Part shown: positions 1 through 8,627 of the stretch, one piece after another
How positions within the stretch are numbered: position 1 is the stretch's first letter
Layout: every line of letters starts with the position of its first letter
NCBI RefSeq assembly: GCF_014699005.1
Contig: NZ_JACWZY010000008.1
Span: 124,001-188,000 of the forward strand
From: Spirosoma profusum
GTDB lineage: Bacteria; Bacteroidota; Bacteroidia; Cytophagales; Spirosomataceae
Length of the DNA: 64,000 bases
Direction: 5' to 3'
Translations under genes and position numbers: made by a program
Notes under the pieces: model-generated
Databases searched by the model: none
Told to the model about the DNA's origin: nothing
What the model saw: only the letters and a program-made list of their open reading frames with translations

Positions 1-2
1 AC

Positions 3-236
3 GTAGCGATTGAAACCTGTCGGCATTGTGGTACGGCCTGGATAACGTATCAAGTGGAATCAGAAGCGTTCGAACGGTCGGGCCGGTGGTTCAGAGGGAT
101 ATTAACGGCTGCAAAGCAGGAAATTCGACCGGAGGACGTAGTGACCTATCTCGAACAGTTAGATTGGTACATCTACGGCGGCTCCTATTTTGGTTCGTCG
201 GGAACGTATGATCACGGCAAAGTGTGGGTCGATTGA
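3..236 (+). CDS. C-terminal part of an unknown CxxC protein, cut by the window edge
   Basis: The frame is open from the window edge to a TGA at 234-236, giving 77 codons without a convincing start. A GTG at 54 could start a 60-residue protein, but the open frame upstream carries a neat CRHCG motif (a CxxC pair, possibly a metal knuckle), so I read this as the tail of a longer gene. The tail is rich in aromatic residues (WYIYGGSYFG) and ends HGKVWVD. I do not recognise the family. No membrane segment is visible. It runs toward the minus-strand gene at 263-553, so the two are convergent with a gap of only 26 bp. Confidence 0.55.
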   Translation, partial: VAIETCRHCGTAWITYQVESEAFERSGRWFRGILTAAKQEIRPEDVVTYLEQLDWYIYGGSYFGSSGTYDHGKVWVD

Positions 237-262
237 ACGTATCACTAGCCTTTATCGGGCAA

Positions 263-553
263 CTATATAGGCTCTCCTTTTAGAATTAATACTACGTAGT
301 GTCCCTCGTCGTCTTTCCCATACATGACGTAATCGACCGTATACGTCATTCCATAGATGGTAGCCCATTGTTTCTCTGTAAACTTCGAAAATGGGAGCGC
401 AAATGGATCCATTAATTCTTCAATACGTACCTGTTCCCGCTCACGGGGTACAAATGGCATAGGTTCAACCCAAAAATCGGGTAGTTCCTCATACTCTGGA
501 TTAGACTTTATGTACTCAGAGAAAGTACTAATATTTGTCCGTATCAGGTTCAT
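263..553 (-). CDS. small hypothetical protein, 96 aa
   Basis: The frame could open at a TTG at 556, but the next codon is ATG at 553, which I take as the start. The product is acidic and soluble-looking, with no signal peptide or membrane segment. Its middle is charged and proline-containing (EPMPFVPREREQVRIEEL), and it ends in a strand-like VDYVMYGKDDEGHYVVLILKGEPI region. I do not recognise the family. The clean minus-strand frame, ATG start and convergent layout support a real gene, but nothing here shows a function. The large palindrome at 598-689 lies just upstream. Confidence 0.55.
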   Translation of the reverse strand: MNLIRTNISTFSEYIKSNPEYEELPDFWVEPMPFVPREREQVRIEELMDPFALPFSKFTEKQWATIYGMTYTVDYVMYGKDDEGHYVVLILKGEPI

Positions 554-597
554 CAAGTTGTAGAGTTGTAGCTATTTCGCCTTTTCTTTAAGAGCCA

Positions 598-689
598 TTT
601 TTGTCATGCTGAGGCAGGAAGCATCTTAAAATACCCCTACTAGTTTGTCTGGATACATTAAGATGCTTCCTGCCTCAGCATGACAAAAA
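598..689. repeat. long perfect inverted repeat, family A
   Basis: Arms 598-628 and 659-689 are exact 31-bp reverse complements around a 30-nt loop. Each starts TTTTTGTCATGCTGAGG and ends GCATCTTA. It lies between two minus-strand genes (263-553 and 748-1662), downstream of the isomerase-like gene. Related elements are at 7361-7460, 31191-31282, 31365-31459 and 32515-32585. The A/T-flanked stem would work as a strong RNA hairpin on either strand. Confidence 0.9.
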
Positions 690-747
690 CGCTCATTTTA
701 GTCTTGTGCTTGAAAGTTCAAATATTCTCGAACATAACCTTACAACC

Positions 748-1662
748 CTACAACACCAAAAACTGGCTCAGGTAATTTCGGGCGGTTAGAATAGCTGTTT
801 GCACATCGTCCGGGCTTCCCTCAAAAGCTTTGTCTTCTACTTCAATGCAGACGGGGCCACGGTAACGAACATCAGTCAGCGCTGCGAAGAAATCACGCCA
901 GCGCACGTCGCCCAGGCCGGGAAGCTTGGGCGAGTGATACTCCAGCGGATTCGCCATACTACCAACTCGATTTAGTTTATCGCGATATAGCTTAACGTCT
1001 TTTAGGTGGATGTGGTGCAGCCTATCCCGGTACTGGTAAATAGGTTGAATTTCATCCATTATTTGCCAGATCAGGTGGCTGGGGTCGTAGTTGAGGCCCA
1101 AAACGCGCGACGGAATAATCTCGAACATTTTATCCCAGATGGCGGGTGTTGTCGCCAGGTTTTTACCGCCCGGCCATTCGTCATCCGTGAACCACATGGG
1201 GCAGTTTTCGATGCCGATTTTCACATTACACTCTTCCGCAACTTTCACAATGCCAGGCCAATGCTCGGCGTAGAGTTTCAAATTATCGGCGATGCTCAGC
1301 GTTGGATTTCGGCCAATAAATGTATTGACTACCGGAACGCCAAGTTTGGCAGCACCGCGAATCACTTTCTTGATATGTTCCCGGTAAAATTCAGCCTGCT
1401 CAGGGTTTGGGTCGAGCGGATTGGGGTAGTAACCCAAACCCGAAATACTGATGTGATGCAGTCGGGTTAGCGTATGAATCTGGTCGATATTCAGGTTATC
1501 GACGTCAATGTGCGTTACGCCAGCGTAGCGTCGGGCGTCGGCGTTGCCCGTTGGCCAGCACATGATTTCAACGCATTTAAATCGATGTTCTGCTGCAAAT
1601 GTGAGAACGCCATTCAGGTCATAATCGGCCAGAATTGCCGATACAAAGCCAAGGTTAAGCAT
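748..1662 (-). CDS. sugar phosphate isomerase/epimerase, TIM-barrel (xylose isomerase-like) family
   Basis: 304 residues, the normal length for the AP_endonuc_2/xylose-isomerase-like TIM barrel. Likely metal ligands sit where the family has them: Glu152 in IGIENCP, Asp193 and His196 in NYDPSHL, His219 in HIHLKD, and Glu274 near the C-terminus in IEVED. There is no signal peptide, so it is cytoplasmic. These enzymes isomerise or epimerise free or phosphorylated sugars or inositol derivatives. The exact substrate cannot be read from the sequence. It lies 116 bp downstream of deoC on the same strand and could be cotranscribed, which would place it near nucleoside or pentose catabolism, but that is inference. 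The start is the ATG giving MLNLGFVSAIL, a good first beta strand. Confidence 0.87.
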   Translation of the reverse strand: MLNLGFVSAILADYDLNGVLTFAAEHRFKCVEIMCWPTGNADARRYAGVTHIDVDNLNIDQIHTLTRLHHISISGLGYYPNPLDPNPEQAEFYREHIKKVIRGAAKLGVPVVNTFIGRNPTLSIADNLKLYAEHWPGIVKVAEECNVKIGIENCPMWFTDDEWPGGKNLATTPAIWDKMFEIIPSRVLGLNYDPSHLIWQIMDEIQPIYQYRDRLHHIHLKDVKLYRDKLNRVGSMANPLEYHSPKLPGLGDVRWRDFFAALTDVRYRGPVCIEVEDKAFEGSPDDVQTAILTARNYLSQFLVL

Positions 1663-1778
1663 GATTTTAGAAAATTTGCGGATGCAAGGTAAAAGCTATT
1701 TCGATAACGTAGCGGTTCGGAATAGTCATTCCCGTTACGTTCATTTTCTGGTTTAATACGTTATAGCCGGACTGATAA

Positions 1779-2537
1779 TCAGTACCCTTTGGTATCGAAA
1801 ACAGGAGCACCGGAAGCACCGGCACCAAAGCGTCGATACGCTTCTTCCATAATTGCTGCCGTAGACGAAGTTCCCACGCGTAATACACCCATCTCCTTGC
1901 CTTTCAGCAACTCATCGAGCGTACGAACGCCACCAGATGCTTTCACCTTTACGTTCGGACCAGTGTGATCGAGCATGAGCCGCAAATCATGTTCGGTAGC
2001 GCCCCTGTAGTCGTATTTGCTATCACTGCCTTTCACAAATCCGAAACCCGTCGACGTTTTGACAAACTCCGCTCCTACTTCCGTACAGATTTGACAGAGC
2101 TTGATTTTATGAGCATCATCGGGCAAAAAATCGTTCTCGAAAATCACTTTCAGAATCACTACGTTCGCTTTGCAGGCGTCGTGAATCGCCTGAATTTCAT
2201 CCTGTACAAAACCCCAGTTTTCGCCCAAAACTTTACCAATATTTACGACCATATCGATTTCAACGGCTCCATCCCGGCAAGCCTGTACGGTCTCGGCTAC
2301 TTTGATGGCGGTTGCGTTACTGCCATGCGGAAAGCCAATTACTGTACCTACCATTACGTCGGAACCCGCCAGCAATTCGGCCGCCAACGGAACAGCGTAT
2401 GGCTTAATGCAAACCGACGCTACGTTGTATTTCAGCGCCAGTTCGCAACCCTCGCGCAGTTCGTCGTCGGTCAGAGTTGGGTGAAGCAGCGCATGGTCAA
2501 TCATTTTGGCAATCTCACGAATCAACGTTGCACTCAT
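1779..2537 (-). CDS. deoC: deoxyribose-phosphate aldolase
   Basis: 252 residues, matching DeoC. The enzyme cleaves 2-deoxyribose 5-phosphate to glyceraldehyde 3-phosphate and acetaldehyde, in deoxynucleoside salvage. Catalytic residues are visible: Asp95 in EIDMV, the Schiff-base Lys160 in FVKTSTGFG, and the proton-relay Lys199 in VKASGGVRT. The N-terminal KMIDHALLHP is the usual DeoC opening, and the start is an ATG (MSATLIREIA). It is cytoplasmic. The tail FGAGASGAPVFDTKGY is a little longer than in compact DeoC proteins and is probably unstructured. No other nucleoside-catabolism gene is next to it. An imperfect palindrome (2545-2630) separates it from the kelch gene upstream. Confidence 0.95.
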   Translation of the reverse strand: MSATLIREIAKMIDHALLHPTLTDDELREGCELALKYNVASVCIKPYAVPLAAELLAGSDVMVGTVIGFPHGSNATAIKVAETVQACRDGAVEIDMVVNIGKVLGENWGFVQDEIQAIHDACKANVVILKVIFENDFLPDDAHKIKLCQICTEVGAEFVKTSTGFGFVKGSDSKYDYRGATEHDLRLMLDHTGPNVKVKASGGVRTLDELLKGKEMGVLRVGTSSTAAIMEEAYRRFGAGASGAPVFDTKGY

Positions 2538-2544
2538 TGTAGAC

Positions 2545-2630
2545 GTTATAAAGTTGTACGGTTATAAGGTTGTAAAGTTAACGGACGCGCCAGCCAACTC
2601 TATAACTTTATAACCATACAACTTTATAAC
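2545..2630. repeat. imperfect long inverted repeat between deoC and the kelch gene
   Basis: Arms 2545-2579 and 2596-2630 are 35 bp with about four mismatches, around a 16-nt loop. They are built from GTTATAAAGTTGTA-like words. The right arm ends two bases before the stop codon of the upstream kelch gene (2632), so on the minus strand the hairpin forms directly after that gene and ahead of deoC. It has no sequence relation to the family A or B elements. Confidence 0.85.
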
Positions 2631-2631
2631 T

Positions 2632-3594
2632 CTATTTTAAGACTTCAACCGTATTCAGTTCCGGGCCTCCGCCGTGATTGGCGGAACCGGCTACGATGTA
2701 GATTTTATTGTCGTAAACGACGGCCTGCGTACCGTGACGCCCCTCTAACATTCTCGGACCTGATGTCCAGCGGTTGGTTTTAGGATCGAGGGCTTCGGCT
2801 TCGTTATGCGCTTTTAGCTGAACGGTTTCGCCCCCAATAATCCAGACTTTTCCGCCCTGCGTAACGGCAGTAGCACCGGCCCGTTGCGTAGGTATATTAG
2901 ACGTAGCAGGTAACGTAGTCCATTTGCCCGTTTTGAAGTCGTAGACATCAACTTCGGCGATGGTCGTTTCCAGCACTTTGTTGATACGTGCCGTCGAGTT
3001 ACGTCCGCCCGCCAGATACAATTTGTCGTCAACAATGGCTGCGCTGATGTGGTCGCGAGTGCGGGGCGCGTCGGGCAGGCGTTTCCAGGTATTGGTTTTC
3101 GGATCGTATTCGTCGAGCCACGCTACGTGTCCGTCGTAATGCCCGTCGGTGATACCACAGGCCACGTAAATTTTGTCTTTATACACCACAACGCCCGCCG
3201 AGCCACGTAGCCGCTCTTTCGGAATTTCTGGCCCTTTCCGCCAATTTCCTTGTTTTGGATTGTAGATATAAATGTTTGGAATGGGCGTTTCGTGCGGATA
3301 TTTGCCCTCAAACGCACACATTACGTATAATTCGCCATTGTACGTAATGGCCTGAAAGTGATTCATTTCGACGGGGGGCGTCGGCAAAACCCGCCACATA
3401 AGCGTTTTCAGATTGAGTGCTTCCAGGGGCTTCATGCCCCGTCCGCCAACAGCGTAGAGGCTATCGCCAATCAACGTAGCAGCATTTTCATGACGTGTCG
3501 AACAGGAATTTTGAGGTGTAACAGCCTGCCAGGTTTGCGCCTGTATGCCAAAGCTAACAGTCATACCCAGGCAAAAAAGGGAAGTAAATTTCAT
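2632..3594 (-). CDS. secreted kelch-repeat beta-propeller protein
   Basis: 320 residues with an N-terminal signal peptide (MKFTSLFCLGMTVSFGIQAQ, cut after AQA or nearby). The rest is a run of about six kelch units, recognised by repeated GG or G-G followed by Y/W-x-P/T-x-x-W: VGGRGMKPLEALNLKTLMWRVL, YVACGITDG-Y, YLAGGRNS, WIIGGETV, YIVAGSANHGGG. This predicts a single six-bladed beta propeller in the periplasm or outside the cell. Kelch propellers of this kind are usually binding modules, and some act on sugars. There are no galactose-oxidase copper ligands that I can assign. It has its own flanking gaps and no obvious operon partner. Substrate unknown. Confidence 0.85.
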   Translation of the reverse strand: MKFTSLFCLGMTVSFGIQAQTWQAVTPQNSCSTRHENAATLIGDSLYAVGGRGMKPLEALNLKTLMWRVLPTPPVEMNHFQAITYNGELYVMCAFEGKYPHETPIPNIYIYNPKQGNWRKGPEIPKERLRGSAGVVVYKDKIYVACGITDGHYDGHVAWLDEYDPKTNTWKRLPDAPRTRDHISAAIVDDKLYLAGGRNSTARINKVLETTIAEVDVYDFKTGKWTTLPATSNIPTQRAGATAVTQGGKVWIIGGETVQLKAHNEAEALDPKTNRWTSGPRMLEGRHGTQAVVYDNKIYIVAGSANHGGGPELNTVEVLK

Positions 3595-3695
3595 GGATGT
3601 ATAAGAGCAAATGTGAACGTACTGTAAACCCGAACCGTTGCCGATATTACTCTATTTCTTTCCTATTTCGCCCAATCATTTTAGTATTTATGCAA

Positions 3696-6371
3696 CTAGG
3701 GCTCTATTTGCAGTTTCGCTGCCGAATTAACAGTCAATTTACCGCCCGAATCATACAGTAACGTACCAACCTGCGCCTGATAGCTGGCGGGTATGGTTAC
3801 TACGTGCTTTAACCGAACGTAGTCATAGAGTGCCGGTAGCTGATTGCCCGACCAGACAGTAGGGTCATTCCACAGCCCGTTCTTCAACGTATAAATTTCG
3901 GCTGGCAACTCATAAGCCCCTAAATCAATCTGACCCACAAAACGGGGGCGCCCTAGTAGGTCAACGGGACCTGTTTCAAATGTACTGGTACCAGGATCAC
4001 CCGCATTGACGGCTGGCGAATTGGCCTTAAGCCGCAAACTACCCGCCGTACCTAAGCCGATTGGTGGCTGATTGACAAAGAGTGGGTTAGTGATACCATT
4101 AAATATTCCCGCCCCCAGCGCCATATTTTGTATCAACGTAAACTTATAGTTAAAAAAACTTTCTGCATCGTTATAAATCCCTGTAGAATTTCCCCAGAGT
4201 ATGCAGTTCAAAAACTCAGACGAAGAATTTAGATTCGCCACCCCCCCTCCATTTGTGGCCGAATTACCCGACAGGCTACAGTTGGTGAAACTCCCAGTAG
4301 AATTGGTTTCGTTGCAAACACCTCCACCCTGACTGGCCGTGTTTCCTAAAAATATACTATTATTAATAAAAGAAATGGAGAAGGAAAAATTCAGAATCCC
4401 CCCGCCCAGCGACCCTGCCGAATTGCCCTTAAACGTACAGTTATTAATAATGGGTGAGGAAGTCCAGTTGCGCATCCCTCCCCCAAAACTGGCCGAATTA
4501 CTCTCAAATTCTGTAGTTCTAAAATACAGCCACAATAGCTGGCAATTTAGCGAGTAAACGCCCCCTCCCTGACTGGATGCCGTATTCCCTTTGAACCTGC
4601 ATCCGTCAACCTCTACCCTACAGGCCTCATTATCCATGGCTCCTCCAACCCCACTTGCCGAATTATTCTGGAACACACACCCGGCAAACTTTGTACTTTC
4701 AGTGGAGGAGGAGAAATTATAAACGCCCCCTCCGTTCGTAGCTTTATTGTTAATAAACAGGCAATTCCTAATATCAGGAGTTCCATTTGAATACATACCC
4801 CCGCCCATATTGTTGGGGCTACTCCCATTGGCATTCCCTCCCGTAATGACAAAGCCGTCCAACCAGAAAGATTCTCCCGTCAGCATACGTATCACATGGT
4901 ACGTATTGTCGGTAATGTCGCCTGCGGTTCCGATGTCTCCCGAAAGCGTAGTGGCCGATGGCGTAGTCAGATTTATGGTAGGTCGTTGACTGAGTACGCT
5001 TTCATTACCCACAAATCCCCCAATGATACGTACGTTGGGACTCATTGAAAAACTAATGGTGCGGTCGGTGGTCGATGTGGGTTTATACGTACCTCCAGCT
5101 ACCCAAATCTCTTCGAGATTGCAGGTCTTCGAAACGTAGTTGAGTGCCGATTGCAGATCGGGGAAGGCATTCGTCCAGTTCAGGCCGGTATTGGCCCCTG
5201 TTGCCGAAGCCCGAACGTAAAGTCGCGTGGTGGGATCACAATATTCGTAGGCACCCATATCGATGCGGCCTTTAAAACGGTCCGAACCGGCCAAGTCGAT
5301 TGTGCCTACTGTAGCGGTAGTAGTGTTCGGATCGCCGACGTCAATAGCTGCAGACCCGGCCAGTAGTTGGGTGTTGGTGGAGGTAAGAAAGGGCGAAGTG
5401 GTTGTTGTTGCGTTGCCCGAGCCGTTATTATAGCCGATTACTGAGGGTTCAAACAGGCTATAGTTCGCGGAGATAACCGTGCCATTATTCGAGAATGTAT
5501 TGGCTCCGCCGTTGCCAAAGAAGACACAATTGGTCAGTGTCAGGTTAATAATGCTAAACGAAGTGCCCTCATTCCGAAACGCCCCGCCCGTTCCATTAAC
5601 TGTATAACTGTTGTTCAGGAAAGAACAGTTGATTACCACCAGATTGACAGTACCAAAATTACGACTATCGCTGTAAATAGCTCCGCCCTGAAACGCCGAG
5701 TTATTCACAAACGAACAGTTGATGAGTACCGGGCTGCTGGTGCCATTCGAACTGCTGGCATCTAAATTTGCATCGTTATAAATCGCTCCCCCATACGAAG
5801 CGGAATTGTTAATAAAATGGCAATTACGAATAGTAGGACTACAGACGTTACCTGCCCCACTGCCATTGTTGTACATACCGCCCCCCTGATTGTTGGGTTC
5901 ACCACTAGGGGGAAATGCGACCCCATCCCGAATAACGAAGCCATCCAGAATAGCCGAATTGGTCAACCCAGGCGGATTACTGATAACGTGATACGAATTA
6001 TCATTTGAGCTGCCTACTACCCCAATATCCCCCGACAGAATCGAATTAATTACCGTCAATCGTCCATTCAGGGAGGTTTCATTCCCGGCAAAGCCGCCGT
6101 AAATAGCCACCCCATTTTTCATCGAAAAGCTGATGCCTTTGTTGGTGGTTGTCGTCGGTTTATACGTGCCTCCAGCCACCCAGACTTGATTGCCCGATGC
6201 GCTTGCGTTAATTATCGCCTGCAAATTGGATGAAGCATTATCCCAGGAACTGCCGTCGCCAGTACCGGTGGATGTGGGTTTAACGTAGCGAATGGTCTGA
6301 GCGAAGGCCGCAACGCTGGTTAACGAAATCAGTAGATATAGTCCAATAAGTCGGGTAGAGGAAAATTTCAT
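3696..6371 (-). CDS. large secreted right-handed beta-helix protein with duplicated passenger
   Basis: 891 residues with a signal peptide (LYLLISLTSVAAFAQ). Two long homologous halves follow (about residues 26-375 and 382-820). Each opens with a YV+ (S/A)TGTG-or-TGAN-type strand, then WVAGGTYKPT-TT, SFSM--V-I-GGF-GNE, SGDIG, and then many short turns such as NNSA-GGA-Y and NCSF-NNS. This is the pattern of choice-of-anchor-Q / polymorphic parallel beta-helix proteins. The last 65 residues (about 825-891) form a separate domain with NGLWNDPTVWSGNQLP, DYVRLKHVVTIPA and GGKLTVN. The same domain ends the NHL/Ig protein at 43701-48863. No CHU_C or type A sorting domain is visible, so the shared tail may act in export or anchoring. 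Function unknown, probably surface binding. Confidence 0.85.
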   Translation of the reverse strand: MKFSSTRLIGLYLLISLTSVAAFAQTIRYVKPTSTGTGDGSSWDNASSNLQAIINASASGNQVWVAGGTYKPTTTTNKGISFSMKNGVAIYGGFAGNETSLNGRLTVINSILSGDIGVVGSSNDNSYHVISNPPGLTNSAILDGFVIRDGVAFPPSGEPNNQGGGMYNNGSGAGNVCSPTIRNCHFINNSASYGGAIYNDANLDASSSNGTSSPVLINCSFVNNSAFQGGAIYSDSRNFGTVNLVVINCSFLNNSYTVNGTGGAFRNEGTSFSIINLTLTNCVFFGNGGANTFSNNGTVISANYSLFEPSVIGYNNGSGNATTTTSPFLTSTNTQLLAGSAAIDVGDPNTTTATVGTIDLAGSDRFKGRIDMGAYEYCDPTTRLYVRASATGANTGLNWTNAFPDLQSALNYVSKTCNLEEIWVAGGTYKPTSTTDRTISFSMSPNVRIIGGFVGNESVLSQRPTINLTTPSATTLSGDIGTAGDITDNTYHVIRMLTGESFWLDGFVITGGNANGSSPNNMGGGMYSNGTPDIRNCLFINNKATNGGGVYNFSSSTESTKFAGCVFQNNSASGVGGAMDNEACRVEVDGCRFKGNTASSQGGGVYSLNCQLLWLYFRTTEFESNSASFGGGMRNWTSSPIINNCTFKGNSAGSLGGGILNFSFSISFINNSIFLGNTASQGGGVCNETNSTGSFTNCSLSGNSATNGGGVANLNSSSEFLNCILWGNSTGIYNDAESFFNYKFTLIQNMALGAGIFNGITNPLFVNQPPIGLGTAGSLRLKANSPAVNAGDPGTSTFETGPVDLLGRPRFVGQIDLGAYELPAEIYTLKNGLWNDPTVWSGNQLPALYDYVRLKHVVTIPASYQAQVGTLLYDSGGKLTVNSAAKLQIEP

Positions 6372-6529
6372 AAGAAAGGGTTAGGTACGAGGAATGTTCC
6401 AATGTTAATCGCCTGCTACGTTAAGTTCAGGGTCTACAGGGATAAGAAATTGTGTGACCAAGTTAATTAAATACCATTAACCTACTCATTATGAGCACAA
6501 AGAATTATTCATCTTACACCAATTCAAGT

Positions 6530-6551
6530 CGTATCAGTGCGTACTGATACG
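6530..6551. repeat. small perfect inverted repeat downstream of the DsbA-type gene
   Basis: Arms CGTATCAGT (6530-6538) and ACTGATACG (6543-6551) with a 4-nt loop, just after the minus-strand stop of the oxidoreductase at 6560. No U-rich tract follows on the minus strand, so it is not a classic intrinsic terminator. It could equally be an operator for the beta-helix gene, whose start is at 6371. Confidence 0.6.
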
Positions 6552-6559
6552 TTATCCAA

Positions 6560-7282
6560 TTACTTGCTATCCGGCAATACGCATCCTTCCTCTTGTGTAC
6601 ACGTAGCATCGCTCTCGTTGGCAGACACCAGCGTTGCATTTTGTTGTGCCCATTCCGCCCAGGCCGTCTCAAGAGCGCCCTGAAACGTTTCCGGTTGTTG
6701 CGCCCCCGAAACGGCGTAACGTCGGTTTATCACAAAAAACGGGACGCCCCGAACACCAAGTTGCTGCGCTTCGTACACATCCTGACGTACCGCGTCTGTA
6801 TAATCGTCAGAAACTAACATCGCTTCTATTTCCGACGTATCAAGGCCGATCCCTTCCCCCAGTTCAACCAACGTAGCGTGATCGGCGGTGTTTTTTCCTT
6901 CGGTGAAATAAGCCCGAAACAAACGTTCTTCAGCGGCATCCCCCAGCCCGTGTTTTTTCGCCAATTGAATGAACCGGTGCGCATCCCATGAATTGGCCAC
7001 AATTGCCTGATCGAAATGGTAATCCAACCCGACTTCGCGCGCTATATCGGTCACGCGAGCGTTCATTTGCTCGGCTTGTTCCAGACTCCAGCCTTTTATA
7101 TCGGCCAGGTACTGATTGATATTTTTCGATGGGTCAGTTTCCATAGCCGGGTTAAGCTGAAAACTTTTCCAAGTAATTGTTACGTCCTCTTTATGCGCAA
7201 ACTGGGCTAATCCAGCTTCAAATTTCCGCTTACCGATGTAGCAGAATGGGCACATAACGTCACTCCATATTTCAACTTCCAT
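6560..7282 (-). CDS. DsbA-family oxidoreductase (FrnE-like)
   Basis: 240 residues without a signal peptide. It starts MEVEIWSDVMCPFCYIGKRKF, which gives the first thioredoxin-fold strand and the CPFC redox pair at Cys11/Cys14. The helical insert (about 40-150) is typical of DsbA/FrnE. The cis-proline loop appears as GVRGVPFFVINRRYAVSGAQ. FrnE-type proteins are cytoplasmic dithiol oxidoreductases, and related proteins act in thiol stress or in polyketide work, so the physiological partner cannot be named. The C-terminal tail has two extra cysteines (ATCTQEEGC), which might shuttle with the active site. The ATG start leaves no room for an export signal. The gene stands alone, flanked downstream by a small palindrome and upstream by the hairpins at 7361-7503. 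Confidence 0.9.
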   Translation of the reverse strand: MEVEIWSDVMCPFCYIGKRKFEAGLAQFAHKEDVTITWKSFQLNPAMETDPSKNINQYLADIKGWSLEQAEQMNARVTDIAREVGLDYHFDQAIVANSWDAHRFIQLAKKHGLGDAAEERLFRAYFTEGKNTADHATLVELGEGIGLDTSEIEAMLVSDDYTDAVRQDVYEAQQLGVRGVPFFVINRRYAVSGAQQPETFQGALETAWAEWAQQNATLVSANESDATCTQEEGCVLPDSK

Positions 7283-7360
7283 AGTAAAATCTAATCGTAG
7301 TTCACTACGTAAACACCGATCAGCCGAAATTCATTTTCAAGCCGTCATCAAATGCCCGGT

Positions 7361-7460
7361 TTCGTTTTTATCATGCTGACGAAGGAAGCATCTTAATGTT
7401 TCCTGAATGGCATGTTTGGATGTTTTGAGATGCTTCCTTCGTCAGCATGACAAAAACGAA
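7361..7460. repeat. long inverted repeat, family A
   Basis: Arms 7361-7393 and 7428-7460 are 33 bp with one mismatch. The inner part reads TCATGCTGACGAAGGAAGC, a variant of the element at 598-689, and the loop is 34 nt. The arms differ from those of other copies, yet each copy stays self-complementary. It lies between the DsbA-type gene start and the 120-residue gene, both on the minus strand. Confidence 0.9.
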
Positions 7461-7503
7461 ACGCTTCGGTAAAATTGGTCAAAGCCATTTTACCGAAGCG
7501 TTT
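7459..7503. terminator. perfect hairpin after the 120-aa gene, tandem with a family A element
   Basis: Arms 7459-7475 and 7487-7503 are 17-bp exact reverse complements (AAACGCTTCGGTAAAAT and its complement) with an 11-nt loop. It begins 29 bp after the minus-strand stop at 7533 and abuts the family A palindrome, making a double hairpin. It probably ends or protects the 3' end of the upstream minus-strand transcript. The calling strand is inferred from the distance to the stop. Confidence 0.6.
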
Positions 7504-7532
7504 ACTACGTATTGGGAGAACCTGTTACGTCT

Positions 7533-7895
7533 CTAGCTGACCAAAAAATTTAGCGCCTGTTTCAAGGTGCGTTCATTATGCGTTTCCGGGTCCGTATAGG
7601 ATCGTTCGCCCACATTTATTGTCAGATTCTTACCGATGAGTTGTTTCGTATCCAGGTCCTTTCCCTCACTTACGGCTATATCAGCCATGTCAAACAAGCT
7701 CACAATGGCAGGCATACCTGCCGGTGACTGATAAAAACGTTGCGAAATATACCCCTCGTCGTTCTCAAACCGGACGGCAAAGAATGGAATGCCTTTGTAT
7801 TCACTTTTCCCTTCTTCGATGTGGGTAATCGTCACGTTTTGCTGCCCATCGGGCAATAGCGTTTTGCTCTGTCCTTCCTCTACTGCAATTTTCAT
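7533..7895 (-). CDS. conserved-looking hypothetical protein, 120 aa
   Basis: A soluble 120-residue protein starting MKIAVEEGQSKTLLPDGQQ. The layout suggests a small beta-barrel: a strand-rich N-terminus (VTITHIEEGKSEYKGIPFFAVRFEN), a middle GYISQRFYQSPAGMP, and a second strand pair around LIGKNLTINVGERSYTD. The 'short compound that tracks a base protein while asking for the right field format' look is reminiscent of phage DUF669-like single-strand-binding accessory proteins, but I am not confident. No signal peptide and no membrane segment. It is flanked by an AT-rich gap upstream (7896-8035) and the double hairpin downstream. No neighbour points to a role. Confidence 0.65.
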   Translation of the reverse strand: MKIAVEEGQSKTLLPDGQQNVTITHIEEGKSEYKGIPFFAVRFENDEGYISQRFYQSPAGMPAIVSLFDMADIAVSEGKDLDTKQLIGKNLTINVGERSYTDPETHNERTLKQALNFLVS

Positions 7896-8035
7896 AACAA
7901 TGAGTTTTATATTTTACTTATATTATTAAACTACAGCAGAAGACAATTGTTTTAAACCCTAGCACTTAGTTTTAGCGCTAAAATGCGTATTCTTCGCTTC
8001 CATATAGTTACTTTATATAATATTTATATCATAAA

Positions 8036-8500
8036 CTAAAGTATGGGAATTGCCGTCGAGTTTTTTACCTCGGCCATCACGAAAAAACTGTTGATGTGCA
8101 TAGCGCCGGGCAGCACCGACAGTTTTTCCTGATAAAAACGGTTGTAGGTTTCCATATCGTGGCTAATCACTTTCAGCAGATAATCGAACGTACCGGACAC
8201 CCGATTGCACTCCAGCACTTCGGGCAGGTAACGTACCGATTCATCAAACCGGGTAAACGTATCGCGGGTCTGTCGGTCGAGTGTTACCTGGCAATAAACC
8301 ATCAGTTTAAGCCCTATTTTTTTTCGGTTTACAATGGTTACGTAGCGTTCAACTATGCCCTCGCGTTCGAGCCGTTTGATACGTTCGTGCACGGGCGTTT
8401 TCGACAGATTAATCTGCTTACCAATCTCCTGAATAGTAAGTTGTGCATTCTCCTGGAGCGCATGTAAGATTTTAAGATCGGTGTTGTCAACAAATTCCAT
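8036..8500 (-). CDS. Lrp/AsnC-family transcriptional regulator
   Basis: 154 residues. The N-terminal winged helix-turn-helix (about 1-60) reads DLKILHALQENAQLTIQEIGKQINLSKTPVHERIKRLEREGIVERY in outline, the signature of AsnC-type proteins. A ligand-binding RAM domain follows (about 68-145), with the usual V-EC-RVSG-FDYLLKV pattern. These proteins form octamers that sense amino acids. It is divergent from alanine dehydrogenase (8676), the classic arrangement in which the regulator controls ald in response to alanine or a related amino acid. The 175-bp gap between them holds a palindrome (8525-8537) that could be its operator. Starts at ATG 8500. Confidence 0.93.
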   Translation of the reverse strand: MEFVDNTDLKILHALQENAQLTIQEIGKQINLSKTPVHERIKRLEREGIVERYVTIVNRKKIGLKLMVYCQVTLDRQTRDTFTRFDESVRYLPEVLECNRVSGTFDYLLKVISHDMETYNRFYQEKLSVLPGAMHINSFFVMAEVKNSTAIPIL

Positions 8501-8524
8501 AACAGAAATTTTTACGGTCTCCTC

Positions 8525-8537
8525 TTCCTCAGAGGAA
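8525..8537. promoter_or_regulatory. candidate operator palindrome between Lrp-type gene and ald
   Basis: TTCCTCAGAGGAA is a perfect 13-bp odd palindrome, 25 bp upstream of the regulator start. Its position suits autoregulation. The consensus for this regulator is unknown, so the assignment is inference. Confidence 0.35.
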
Positions 8538-8627
8538 TACGAATAGGATATTTTCCGATTAAATAGCCAAAATCTATCCGAATTTCCTAAAAAAAATGGT
8601 TCTCTTAGAAAACAATATCGTTACTTA

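Noticed and set aside
1006..1470. 154-codon plus-strand open frame inside the isomerase gene
   Set aside because: It is antisense to a full-length TIM-barrel gene with intact metal ligands. The peptide has no family-like features.
1965..2567. 200-codon open frame antisense to deoC
   Set aside because: deoC has every catalytic residue and a normal start. The antisense peptide has no recognisable features.
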